DNA of 64,000 nt from Pterobdella sp. o SKG-2022 (lineage: Eukaryota; Annelida; Clitellata; Hirudinida; Piscicolidae): assembly GCA_964035795.1 (NCBI GenBank), contig OZ038321.1, positions 23,075,707 through 23,139,706 on the forward strand, given 5' to 3'. Below are positions 12,901-23,433 of the stretch, in pieces. The position numbers were made by a program, and so were the translations under genes. How positions within the stretch are numbered: position 1 is the first letter of the stretch; each line of letters opens with the position of its first letter. Below the pieces are notes generated by a model, which did not search any database, was not told where the DNA came from, and saw nothing but the letters and a program-made list of their open reading frames with translations.

Positions 12901-14815
12901 GGAAGGGGAAGGCCAAGGTTAACCTGGAAAGGGATGATGGAAAACCTTTGTTGTGGGCTTGGATTAGTTCTTAAAGATGGCTATGACAGGATGAAATGAA
13001 GGGAGGGTTAGGTCATGGAAAGAAGTCAGTGACCCCTTGGAAAAGGGAAAGATGCTGACTATAATAAAATGATGATGATATATGACACTAAGATCAAATT
13101 TCACATGTATAAATTTATAAAAACTTTAGTTTATAATAAATCCTGAAATAATCTAATCACAGTCATAGAATAAACCAAACGACTAACTTTTAGCAGGTTG
13201 CTGGGTCTTGTTCACAATGCTGCAGAGTGCATTCATATGATTAAGTGACGTCACTCATATGTTACATAATCTACACAATTACAATGACAGAGAAATAGTT
13301 CTTTATTCGATGGATAGTTAGCACTTTTAGGATAACTTTTATAAAACATTGTTTGAATAGATTGTATAAGCAAGTCAAATATCTTTCTTACATGATGAGA
13401 TGCCTGATAGGTTGTTAAAGTAGGCTTATGGAGGTAAGATGTTTTGCAAGCTTGTTTTGCAAGTAGCTTATAAAACTAGCAACACCACAATTGAGTAAAC
13501 AACTCAACTAAGACTTTTCCATTCAAAATCAAGTGCAATTTAGCAAGAAAACATTTTGGAATTCACTAGCCTATCTACAAAAAGCTAGGCTATCTGGAAC
13601 CCTGATCATATTCATGTCCCAAAAATGTCTTCAATTCTTATTAAGTGAAGGTATACTTGTAAGGGAACTTTAGCTTGATGTAAAGCTTATTAGACTGCTA
13701 TCTAGAGAATGCCGAAGACTTAGTTGGTGGTCCATGGAGATAACATTGTAATGGTCGATAAGATGACTTAGTTGTAGAACAACTTAAATTTGTTAAAATG
13801 ACATTCTAAACATTTTGTTTTATACCCTCAAAATTTCTTTTCTAAAAATATATTACAAATAAAAAAATTTATGAAAAATAGACTTTATAGATATAGCAAA
13901 ATTGTCCATAATAGTTGAAAGATTCTAGAAATCCTTGGCACTCCAAACCAACTCTGACACAACCAGATGAAGTGTTGTGAAGGAAATTCCACAGTTGCTT
14001 ACATCAGTACCCTCTTGGCATGGTGTAATGGAAACAATTATAGCAGTGTATTAATTAACACAAACCTTTTGTCATTTGTCCCTTCATTGGCTTGAGTGGC
14101 ATTCCTATTCGATGCTGTGTTTTCTTGTGTGGCAAGGAGTTTGTCATGGATACTTGATGAGTCTATGACATCAGAATGCTCCATGCCAATGTCAATGACA
14201 TTGTTATCAGAATGGCTTGGCTGCACATGGTGTGTGGGTGTTGCTGCAGTAGTTGGAACATCATTGCTTGATACAGTGGTAGTTGATGTAGAAACTATAA
14301 TAATGTGATTTTCTACATTGACTGATGAAGAAGTGGTGCTAGGTGCTTGTTTTACTGGCACTTCCAATTCATTTTTTGTTTTTTCAGTGGTTGGCATATT
14401 CTTTTCTGCTGCTTCTTTCTTGTTGCCTTGTTCAGTAGCTCCGTTCAATTCTGAAGAATTTCCCTCTGATTGCAACAATAAAAAATTTAATGCCTTCATC
14501 TTATATGCAACCAAGGTTAATATAATTTATGAGTGACTACACTGGCTCTAAACCAGGTATTTCTAGATGTTTCAGCAACAGTTGCTTGGTAAAATATGAA
14601 AATGATGAAGAAAACTGTGACACTCTTCTGCTTTCTTTTAAACCAATTCCAAGACTGGTGAGTAAATTGCAACAAAAGCAGTTGAAATAAAGATCCCATT
14701 ACATTGTTTTCTTTCTTGTTCTTTAGAGAATCCAGCATATGGAATAGCTACTTTACAGTGTTAATCCAGGAATTTTAAATATTCGTTTGAAGCTTTATAT
14801 ATACCAGTATCTGTA

Positions 14816-14910
<95 letters not shown>

Positions 14911-15641
14911 ATGCTGAAAAATTGTCTAGTTATTATAATCATTCATAATCCTCATTTCATAACCATTTTCAAAATTCACTCTCAAATAGAAATAAATTCA
15001 TTGGAAGTTGTAAATTACTATAAAAACCATACTTTGAGCTTGTTCCTCTGAGTAATCCTGTATAACAAAAACATGCATCGATATACATAGTGAGGCACAA
15101 CTCAAAAAAATTATTTTAAAGAAAAAGCAATATTCGTCTTACATCATCGAAACCAATGGATATTTGGTTACTCGTGTCACTACCCTCATTATCCTATTGT
15201 GTCAAAAACAAATTTTAAAAATAACCAAATGGATGAAAATTACTATGCAACCTGTTGCTTTTCCAACTTTTCTGTAGGAAATGTAATTAATTGAATTAGT
15301 GGCATTGAATTGAATGAAAATTAATTAAATTAAATTTTTACAAACGCATCAATGAATTTGAAACCTTGCTTACTTGCTTTCGCAGGAGTTGTAGTCATAA
15401 CTTCAAAAGAGTAAGTTTCTGGGTTATGCCCTTCCCCTGCCAACGCCTATTAAAAAGGTAAAATTTCGATTTGAAAGCAAGTCATTGTGAAAAGATCATG
15501 TATAACCGTTTTAAGGGTTTCAATAAGAATTTGTTTGACTCCATTTTTATCCAGTCCACGCTTTTCAAGTTCATTTTTCAAATCAATAACTCTTAATTCA
15601 CTCAATTTTCGCATCATTTTAGCTCCTACCGGTTCAGCCAT
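6971..15641 (-). CDS. SAFB: SAFB-like scaffold attachment factor (SAP, RRM, R/E-rich coiled coil), 17 exons
   Basis: SAFB/SLTM proteins are nuclear factors that bind AT-rich scaffold DNA through a SAP domain and RNA through an RRM. Exons: 15507-15641, 15378-15446, 15143-15193, 15033-15057, 14066-14465, 13188-13219, 11119-11216, 10630-10779, 10262-10328, 9994-10173, 9847-9938, 8863-9026, 8543-8683, 8128-8190, 7776-7936, 7504-7564, 6971-7160. Every junction keeps phase and the total closes to 692 aa. Exon 1 is the SAP domain ([20 protein letters not shown]). The Ser/Thr-rich exon 5 is a disordered linker. Exons 7-8 are the RRM, with RNP2 LWVSGLS and RNP1 KCYGFVSM, very close to the vertebrate form. 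Exons 12-13 are an R/E-rich helix, followed by basic Ser/Arg stretches. The 3' part of the vertebrate Gly/Arg-rich tail is shortened. Intron 2 uses a GC donor. The 32-nt exon 6 is the least certain call. Confidence 0.88.
8262..8430 (+). repeat. tRNA-derived SINE, copy 1
   Basis: The segment reads like a decayed tRNA head: an A-box-like GCTTGGCATTGAGCTCGCATAGAGC, an anticodon-arm-like block (TTAGACTAATTATCT) and a clear B box (GGGTTCGATCTC). An unrelated body follows (GTAGCGTCCTGTGAAATATC...). The body recurs at about 21225-21300 and the anticodon-arm block at about 20290-20330, which is what a dispersed Pol III SINE family predicts. It lies antisense in an intron of the SAFB-like gene and ends in an A-rich run at about 8430. 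Confidence 0.65.
11628..13080 (+). mobile_element. Degenerate non-LTR retrotransposon RT, 5'-truncated
   Basis: Plus-strand frames broken by shifts and stops encode most of one reverse transcriptase. The palm starts near 11745 (QFGFMPG), followed by catalytic motif A ([13 protein letters not shown]) at 11850-11890 and HQG at about 12025. Motif C ([10 protein letters not shown]) is at 12110-12140 and the thumb ([12 protein letters not shown]) at about 12206-12240. Weakly conserved C-terminal pieces include SYVRP-like ([13 protein letters not shown]) at about 12620 and [12 protein letters not shown] at 12820. It begins abruptly inside RT with no endonuclease, typical of 5' truncation on insertion. 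The 3' end is a short ATGATGATG run. It is antisense in the intron upstream of the SAFB RRM exon. It is inactive, with at least four frame breaks. Confidence 0.85.
14817..14908. repeat. (AT)n microsatellite
   Basis: About 90 bp of uninterrupted AT dinucleotide repeat, inside the SAFB intron between exons 4 and 5. Confidence 0.98.
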
Positions 15642-15968
15642 TTTTTCAGTTCTAACGGATATAGAAAACTACGAAAGGACGCTTGAGAAAATAATTATTT
15701 AAAATTTAATCGAAAATGTTTTAAAATTTAGACTGAAAAATAATTTTTAGCTTACATATGATAGAATGCAAGTGTAAAAATAGTAAACCATGAAAAAGTG
15801 TATTAATAATTTATAATGATGGTAAATATAGTTAATCATACTTTATATAATTCAATATAAATACTGAAAATTATTTTGCGTATTTGAAAACGAAAACAAA
15901 AACTCAAAACATATATAAGTTTACTTTTTCGTTTTTATTTGTCATTTTTTAATTTATTTAAAACAAAA
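15642..15968. promoter_or_regulatory. Shared divergent promoter region, SAFB / profilin
   Basis: The start codon of the SAFB-like gene (15641, minus) and that of profilin (15969, plus) lie 327 bp apart, head to head. Both genes are broadly expressed in animals, so a bidirectional promoter is plausible. The DNA is about 75-80% AT with no obvious TATA box in either direction at a standard distance. This is inferred from layout only. Confidence 0.5.
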
Positions 15969-17347
15969 ATGTCGTGGGAAGCATATTGCGAAAATATGAC
16001 AAACAGTGGATACGTTGGAAAAGCTGCTATCTGCGGCAGAGAAGAAGGTTTAATCTGGAGTCAAAGTCCTGGCTTGGATGTACTTTGAGATATATTAATA
16101 TTGTATAGATTTTTGTACTATAAGTTTAACCGACATTTTATTACTTATTATAAAATTTTATAAAATCATATTTTTAATTTTGTTTAAGTATTCAAATTCA
16201 ATCATTTTGAAATACTTTCAAAACTATATTCATTGCTCTTCAATGAAACTTGAAGATTTATAATATTATGAAAACATCCCAAGTTATCTCAACAAGAGAT
16301 CGACTTCATAAACGCAGCTCTAGACGACCCTTCTTTAGTTCAATCAGGAGGGTTCGATGTCGGTGGCGAAAAATTTTTTTGCTTAAGTGCTGATAAATCA
16401 AACATTATAGGAAAAAGAGGAGGACGAGGTGTGACTATCGCGAAAGCATCTAAATGTGAGATTTGAAAACAATTTCTTACATCTTATATTGCATTAATAT
16501 ATTTATTGCATTGCATGTTGTGTCACTCCGTGTGTGTTTCATTAAATTTGTAGCAAACGTTTTGATCTATAAGGAAAAGCGCATCAAAAATACTACATTA
16601 CATTACATTACAGAATTTAATAAAGCAAGAAAACACAGCGCTTATGTAATGTAAACAAACAAAAAATATTTATTAATTTAATGCAATTGTGAGGCTAATT
16701 ATTCATTAAGTTTTTCGTGAAATAAACTTAGGTTATCAAGTATTTTTTTATTTTTTTCTCTGCACCTTCACCTGATAATGTAAGTTCATCTTACTAAAAG
16801 TTTCTTGGAATAAAATAAACCCCGAAAAGTGTTTCATTTGAATAAAAGTATTTTGTGTTTGTTTCCCTTACTATATGGTTCTGGCTATTCTACGTCACAT
16901 CGTTTCCAATTTAATGATACTATCATTAAAATAAAATCGCTGTGTTTTCGTGCTTTATACATTTTCAACACTTTCATACCTCAGTTATTTGCTCTTTATG
17001 AAGCTTCATTGTTGTTGTTACTGTTAAATACGTTATAATTGTTACTGTTACTATTGTAATACAGAAATTGTGCATCACAAACAAAAGTTTAGAAATTGTC
17101 TTGAACTGTTTGAATCATGATAAGAGTTAACTGTTTAATAGTTCATTATATTAACTTTTATAAATTATGAATTGTTTTATTCCGGAATTTTGTTGTATGC
17201 TACTTATGAAATAATGCAAACTAACTATTTATAACATTATGTTATACAGGTTTTATTCTAGGAACATACTTCGAAGGACAAAAACCAGACAAGTGCAAAA
17301 AGCAAATCGATATCATTAGAAATTATTTGATTAAAACTGGATATTAA
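15969..17347 (+). CDS. PFN: Profilin, three exons, complete
   Basis: Profilin binds monomeric actin and poly-proline ligands and speeds nucleotide exchange on actin in the cytoplasm. Exons: 15969-16079, 16299-16455 and 17250-17347, closing to 121 aa with a TAA stop. This is slightly shorter than usual animal profilins (about 125-140). The N terminus MSWEAYCENM is the family signature, with the Trp and Tyr of the poly-proline groove. The C terminus (GTYFEG...CKKQIDIIRNYLIKTGY) matches the final strand and helix, ending in the conserved Tyr. The middle exon carries GGEKFF and GKRGGRGVTIAKASK, the actin-face region. Exon 2 uses the second of two adjacent AG acceptors; the first would break phase. 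The gene shares an upstream region with SAFB, transcribed away from it. Confidence 0.93.
16771..16850 (+). repeat. Dispersed repeat family C, copy 1 (TGATAATGTAAG hairpin)
   Basis: This shares about 80% identity over 78 bp with 29597-29672. Both contain GTAAG-TTCAT-CTTA(C/T), a perfect 4-5 bp hairpin, preceded by TGATAA and followed by an A-run and GGAATAAAATAAAC. The arrangement recalls hammerhead-type cores but key bases differ; see the finding. It lies in profilin intron 2. Confidence 0.55.
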
Positions 17348-18562
17348 ATAATTTTTTTTTAAATTGGAGAAAAATTTGTTAATAAAACAACAAAGTTATT
17401 AGTATATTCTAAAAAATAACGTGAGAATGAAACGGAGCAGCAAAGGCTTGTAAAAAAAATTTTAAGAAGCTTTCTAAAATATGATTAATGTCGAAAAACA
17501 AAGTTTATTTTATGTTAACAATGTATATCTAAAAATAACAACGAATGTTTCAAAAATAATGTATTGAAACTCACTGAAGGCTCATTGTACGAAGATTCTT
17601 GTAAGGCTAATTTTGACATTATCCAGTACTTAGAAATGATAGTTTAAGATATTCTCGGTAAAAAATTTGCACAAGTTTCAAACTAAAAATTTAAACCTGA
17701 AACGATTCAAAAAATTATCAGTTCAAAGAAACATAGTAAAAAATTTTATTTTGAACGAAGCTTTTCGGGTACATGAGTTTTAATCATCCGGTTCATTTAA
17801 ACAAGCTGTTTATTCAAATTTACCTGATCAAAACATTTTTTTGAAAAGTTCCGTTTAAAATTGGATAGGTCATACGCTACGCAAGCCTGCAGCCAAAATC
17901 ACTAGACAGGCCCTGGACTTGAAGAGAAAAGTTGGCCGTTCGAAGCAGATCTGGCGGAGAAGCATCAAGGCAGAGACGAAGGTTACCGAGTGACGTGGAC
18001 CGAGCTAAAGAGGACCAGCCAGAACCTAGTACGTTGGAGCCCTATGCTCCCAAATGCAAATGAAAAACTTAACCTAACATTCGTTCAAAATAAAAGTTTT
18101 TACTGTTTTTTTTTCAATTGAATATAATTTCAAGGCTTTTACTCAAAATCAAAGAATTATATTTTAACGTAGTCACTTGGTTAAAAAAATAAAAATCAAG
18201 TTTCGAAAAAGTTGAAATGATGTTTTGAATTTCAAAAACTAGAGTGAATTATTAAACCTTTGAGTTTGAAAAAATATATGTTTTGTAGTTAGGCTACGCA
18301 AACCTTATTCATAGTTTTGAAAAAGAAATTAAGCATGGAGAATGATAAAATTTATTTTAAATTTGGAGTTATTATAGTTTTAAATAGTTTAAAATTTTTC
18401 ATTATTTTTTTCATCTAAACAGTGTTACGAGATCTTTGTTTTGATTCCGACATTAAAATTTATTCTTTGTTTTTGTATTTGCATTTCTAAAGAATTGCAT
18501 TGAAATATAAAATAAATTGTCAACTTTTAAAATTTTGAATCGCGTTTTGATTTTTTTTGCAA
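17348..18562. other. Profilin-RING1 intergenic spacer
   Basis: Apart from the non-LTR tail at 17868-18090, I see AT-rich DNA with no exon. An ATAAAACA run at about 17381 may serve as the profilin poly(A) signal. Positions 17790-17835 (ATCATCCGG...AAACAAGCTGTTTATTCAAA...CCTGATCAAAAC) resemble the hairpin repeat at 38468-38545 in the lectin unit. Confidence 0.4.
17868..18090 (+). mobile_element. 3' tail of a non-LTR retrotransposon
   Basis: The plus strand encodes the C-terminal signature common in many invertebrate RT ORFs: WIGHTLRKP, ITRQALDLKRK, KQIWRRSIKAE and, after a TGA and a shift, GVTWTELKRTSQN with a final RW. Only this last roughly 60 codons and a short untranslated tail remain, a typical 5'-truncated insertion. 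It differs from the families at 3.0-4.3 kb and 11.6-13.1 kb. Confidence 0.75.
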
Positions 18563-20949
18563 ATGGAGCAGCCGCCTTTTCAAGGGAAGACATGGGGTTT
18601 GACACCTTATGAAATGAACCGAGGTCCCCAAGAAGCAGTGACAGACAACACAGAAATCGCCGTCTCACCACGCAGTCTCCACAATGAACTCATGTGTCCC
18701 ATATGTTTGGATATGCTCAAAAACACTATGACCACCAAAGAATGCCTACACAGGTCGGTACTCCATAAAAGACTTTTTTGTTTTGTTTTTTGTTTCCAAA
18801 GTAAATTCAAATAAGAGATTTAATTTTTATTTTTTGAAAACTTTTTTGTGACAGATTTTGTCAAGATTGTATCATAACAGCTCTACGAAGCGGCAACAAA
18901 GAGTGTCCAACATGCCGTAAAAAATTAGTTTCTAAAAGATCCTTGCGTCCTGATCCAAATTTCGATGCTTTGATTTCAAAGATTTATCCAAGCAGAGATG
19001 AATATGAAGCACACCAAGAAAGGGTCTTAGAAAGGCTGAAACAGTCGATGAACCAAGAAGCTTTCAATCAAAACATAGAAGAAGGTTTACGACAGCAAGC
19101 CCTTAGCCGCAACCCTCGCAGACGCATAAATGAAAATGATCCTTCAGAACCTCGCAAGGCTCCAAATGCCTCTGATGAATCAAACTCTGCCTTCGATGCT
19201 GAAGGTGCTTCTAATACACCAGCTACTTCTGAGGTGCTTTATTTTTTGGTCTTGTATTTTTTTATTGAATTTCTTTCAATTGGTTTTGTATGTTTATGAT
19301 ATATTTTTTCGTTCAAAGTAAATTGTTTTTTTATTAAAGATGTCTTTTTATTTCATTAAAACAATAACTAACTTTTTTTCATAATTTGGATCATTATTCA
19401 TTATTCACAACTAATGGACATAAAATAATGGTATTGATAATAATAAGTATAAAAAAGCTAATAATTCTAATGGATTTAATGATAATAATAATGAACTTCA
19501 GAAAAACTATTTATTGAAAATGCATTGAAATATCTTTAAAAAGTTGAACTTCCACAACCACCAGGTAGAGTTAGTTTTTCGACCCCATCCAACACAGTTC
19601 ACTTCAGAAGGGCCTCCAACCAGATATATCAAAACTACCTCAAATGCTTCCAGTATGTTTATTTATCTTTATATAATAATATAAAATACTTATATAGCGC
19701 CTTCTACGCATTGTTTAAAGGCGTTCTGCTAAGAACTGCTTAAAAAAAGGTTTTAAATTTCTATGAAAAATAGGATAGGGAGAAGATTAAAGATTAGGAG
19801 AAAGAGAGTTCCAGAGAAGTGGACCAGAAAAAAAAAAGTAGTTTTAGTGTCAGAATGAGAGAGAGAGAGAGATAATGAAGAGCTGAGAGCAAGTGGAGGA
19901 CTGTAAGCCAGCACATTTAGAAGGTAGTAAAAGGTTAGAAAGATAAGAAGGTGAAGTAGAATGAGAGATTTTACATATGAGAGAACAGATTTTGAAGGAA
20001 AAGCGAAAGTGAAGAGGTAGCCAGTGAAGATTGACAAAAGATGGAAAGATATGGGAGAATTTAGGAGTATGAGAGACCAATCGTGCAGCAGAGTTGAAAG
20101 CTTTAGTTAGAGGGTTGAGAGTAGATTTAGAAAGATCATAGTACAAAGAGTTGCAGTAATCAAGTCAGGAGAGCAGACAAGAATCTTAAGAGAAGCATCA
20201 TCAAGCTATATCTGTCCATTCTTCTGTTATCTATATATTTATTTATTTATTGTTAAGTTTCAAAATTCATAAATTGATTTATTGTTTGGCTCAACTGATA
20301 AAACATCAGACTAATAATCATCTATATAGAGCTGGACCAGTCCCATTTTGGGCCAATAGTTAGCACCTGTTTCACAGTTACATTTCAATGATGGTAAATC
20401 GCTTTGAGGTATACAGAGAAACGCTTAGATTCAGCAGAAAAGCTTTATATAAAGACCAAATTATATTATTATATATACAAAACATGAGTTTATAGATTTC
20501 AATTTTCATATTCTGACCTTCAGTTGAGCACCTGTCCAAGTACTTGGCCATGAGGATAGCACTTGAAAAACTCAACATCAAAACGCAAGCAGGTCTTATT
20601 TACAAATTCAGCTTAGCTTTTATTAAATTATTGAGTTTTTTCTTACTATTTCTTTTTTACTTGAAATTAAAAAATTATTTTTATGATATAAAATTGTCAC
20701 TGTACGTTTTAATTTATAAATCATCAATAACAATCATCAAATCTAACGCAAGCACCATTGACGACAGGCATGCTGACATCAAGTCCCACAGACAAGTACA
20801 ACATATACATCCAAGTATCAAACAACAACGTCGAGGACTATATTCTGCTACCCCTCAATCTCTCCCTCACCCAAACATGCGAAAAATACTGGCATTCAGC
20901 TCGCCCCATCGAACTTTTTTATGCCCTTGATCACCCTATTAACCCTTAA
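18563..20949 (+). CDS. RING1/RNF2: RING1/RNF2 Polycomb E3 ubiquitin ligase, five exons, complete
   Basis: This is the catalytic subunit of Polycomb repressive complex 1, which monoubiquitinates histone H2A. Exons: 18563-18753, 18855-19233, 19565-19652, 20524-20592 and 20768-20949, closing to 302 aa with all phases consistent. The C3HC4 RING finger runs from about residue 50 (CPICLD) through CLHRFCQDC to CPTCRKK near residue 90. It is followed by the conserved [26 protein letters not shown] helix that binds the nucleosome and PCGF partner. A Ser/Asn-rich linker follows. The C-terminal RAWUL domain starts at VELVFRPHP, and ends with KYW and PIELFYA, the segment that binds CBX or RYBP. The start is the first ATG, after a poly-T stretch. 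One intron carries an antisense retroelement relic. Vertebrate RNF2 is 336 aa; the loss is in the linker. Confidence 0.95.
19700..20200 (-). mobile_element. CR1/L2-like non-LTR retrotransposon C-terminal relic
   Basis: The minus strand shows the typical end of CR1/L2-type RTs: [14 protein letters not shown] near 20165, [16 protein letters not shown] near 20090 and [18 protein letters not shown] near 20030. SYLSNLL and a degraded tail follow. At least two frameshifts and a stop (near 20180) interrupt it. It is antisense in the RING1/RNF2 intron between exons 3 and 4. The flank near 19690 (TATATAGCGCC) resembles the 3' ends of such elements but lies on the downstream side, consistent with this orientation. 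Confidence 0.8.
20286..20400 (+). repeat. tRNA-derived SINE-like fragment
   Basis: TGGCTCAACTGATAAAACATCAGACTAATAATCA resembles a tRNA D arm plus anticodon arm and matches the head of the SINE at 8262 (ATTAGACTAATTATCT). A decayed B box (GGACCAGTCCC) follows. It lies in the last large intron of RING1/RNF2. Confidence 0.45.
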
Positions 20950-22431
20950 GATTCATGGTGGTCGGTTTTTTATTGATTATTTGTGGTTTTCGGGTTGTAT
21001 TTTGGTGGATAAAATTTCAAGTGATTTGAGAGACTGGTCTAATGATTGATTTGTATTTGAGACTCTATCATTAACTTTAATAATCATTGTCGATAACAAC
21101 TGTGCATTTCAAGATGCAATTTCATTGTATTCATTTCGATTGTATGGGATGAATTCAAGGTAATTTTTGGTAGATGTCACATGCTCATAGTTTTACTCTA
21201 TATGAATCATTGTATTGCTCATATGATGTAGCGTCTTGTGAAACCTATCAATTGCACAGTCAAACCCCCAATGTGGGACAAGTAATGGTCGAATGCGATT
21301 TGTTCTTATTTATTTCATATCTACGTTTTTCAAAATGCTCTAATATTCCAATATTATTGTAATTGATAAGTACATTAAATAAAGATAGATGCTCTAGTAG
21401 TCAGATATGAGGGTGATCATGTCATTTTGGGTAGAACCTCGAGTCACTACTGATGTGAGATAACTTGCATGATTAATCCACCTTATTCTTCCATAAACTT
21501 CATTTGCATGGAATCTCAAAACCTTCAACATCAAGCTGAACTGCATCCAGGACAGACACTGATGAATTTCGTGGCATGCCCAGTAGGTTCTGCCAATAAA
21601 AAAGTTTTTCAACAAATATCATATAGACAGAAACGTCTACTTCAAAAAAACTGACCTTTAGCTCTAATCAAGGATCCGGTGGAACAATTGAAAGATTTCA
21701 CATGGGGCTACTTCATGTATTGATTACAAAGTTTACATAACATAAACTCATTAAAAGCACTTAGAATTCTTGACGTGACTGCGTGTTAAGCGCAATTGTA
21801 CCTTACTTTCTATGGATAATGTTTATGATAGGAAGCTGGAGAAGTTTAAGCTCATGTATAAGCATGTAATCTATGTTCTATGGGATTTCCGTACTTGTAT
21901 AAATTATATTATTATATATATTTTTTTTATTATCAGTTTTTTTTCTTGGTTTAAATTTCTATGGTAACGTGCTTATATAAATTCAACGAAAAAATAAAAT
22001 TATGATGAATATTATCAAAATATTAAAAAAATAAATGAAATCTACTGAAGCAATTAATTCAACCATGCAGCAGAATAAAACTACAGTTGCCAGAAAATCG
22101 AAATTTCATTAAACTTTTGAAGCTTTTCAATTTTAAACAATAAATGTTAATTTTTCAAATTAATTATTTTCATATATGGGCTTCTTTGGTCTAGTTGCAC
22201 TTCAAGGCGATTTATTAAATACTGAACTTCAAGCAAGCCATATTGTATTATTGTCTTAATTGTTTTATATATAATAAAAATCTTTGAAGACAAAAAACTT
22301 TCTTGATAAAAAATGTTTGCTCTGCTAAAACGTACAAATAATGAATGCCATTATAATGTCAAAACATCCAAAAATCGATTTATGAGGCAGAAGTACCTGA
22401 TATTTTAATTCCAAGTTATTCAGTAGAATCT
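20950..22431. other. Spacer downstream of RING1/RNF2
   Basis: It holds the SINE body at 21225-21300 and otherwise AT-rich DNA. The segment 21400-21650 is less AT-rich and open on both strands for about 200 nt, but neither frame gives a recognisable domain or good splice borders, so it is left uncalled. Confidence 0.4.
21180..21300 (+). repeat. tRNA-SINE body, copy 2
   Basis: GTAGCGTCTTGTGAAACCTATC ... CAAACCCCCAATGTGGGACAAGTAATGGTCGAAT aligns with the body of the SINE at 8366-8420 (GTAGCGTCCTGTGAAATATC ... ACGACTAATGGTCAAT). The tRNA-like head is lost or unrecognisable. Confidence 0.55.
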
Positions 22432-22914
22432 CTATCGGCTACGTCTCTTTGTAGGATCATTTTTTGTCGCTGAACTCTTCTTGACTTGAACCTCAAAACA
22501 CGCTTTTTTCACCATTAAAAAAACCCACACCAAGAGATAAAATATCACAGTGATTATTGAACCCAAAAAGAATGACTGGATTTTAGGTGTGAAGTTATTT
22601 CCCATATCATCTGGGCTCTTAAACCCATAATCCTCTTCGTGTATAGGAGTGACAAAGATGAACCGTCGAATGGTGGACTTAGAAAAAGGTGGTGTGTGTT
22701 CTTTGATTTTAAGAACAAAACTTTGGGGTTTTTTAACATATTTTAGAGTAGTCGATTTTTTTGTTGTTTTTATGTTCGCAGTTTCGAAACTTAAAACTGA
22801 ATTAGTTTTAACATTTGAAACTGGTTTATTGGAAGTTATAACAGGGGTCGATGGGGGGATGTTACTTGTTAAAGGTGTTATTGCATCTTCATCAGCACTT
22901 ACCACATATAACAT
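22432..22914 (-). CDS. Unrecognised last exon of a single-pass membrane protein (candidate)
   Basis: The minus-strand frame is open for 160 codons and is less AT-biased than its surroundings. It begins right after a good splice acceptor (CACTAACAG) at 22915, so it is probably a terminal exon. It encodes a Ser/Thr/Pro/Lys-rich stalk of about 115 residues. One hydrophobic segment (FFLGSIITVIFYLLVWVFLMV, about 21 residues) follows, then a short basic tail ending KRRSR. This is the layout of a type I membrane protein with a cytoplasmic tail. I do not recognise the family. The reading frame at 23434-23673 is a possible upstream exon. A chance ORF remains possible. Confidence 0.45.
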   Translation of the reverse strand: MLYVVSADEDAITPLTSNIPPSTPVITSNKPVSNVKTNSVLSFETANIKTTKKSTTLKYVKKPQSFVLKIKEHTPPFSKSTIRRFIFVTPIHEEDYGFKSPDDMGNNFTPKIQSFFLGSIITVIFYLLVWVFLMVKKACFEVQVKKSSATKNDPTKRRSR

Positions 22915-23433
22915 CTGTTAGTGAACCATCTTTAATCAGTTTTAATTTATACATCAATAAATTCAGTTCTAATCTATTGAAAAACTGGATTTCAAAGAAT
23001 AAAATTAATACTATCACAGAGGAAATCGTCCAGGTTTGATCCAACACCATCATTTTAAACTAGAATTCACTTTATTTTTCAAAACTTTCATTAAAGTAAA
23101 TATTAAAAATATTTTTAGCGATAAATTATTTGGTTTTGTGAAATCTATGGGAGTGTTAACAAGAGTTATTATATTGCTTTATTTTAATTCATTCTATAAA
23201 TCGTCATATTTAAAAATTAATTTATTTTCATTTATTTTTTTCAATTTCGCAGAGAAATAAAGAAAATGATAAATCTTATTTGATTCATGAGAATGGGTCG
23301 GAGTGGTGAATTTTTCACAGTTAAATCTAATTAAAGTTTATAGATGAATCTGATACATTAATTATTATTATGTTTATGAGGTTTTTCTATAAGTTTTATA
23401 CAAAAGTCATTCATAAAATGTTTTTGTAACGAG

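Noticed and set aside
21394..21654. Overlapping frames of 60-73 codons on both strands
   Set aside because: No domain, start context or splice partner; possibly an old repeat fragment.
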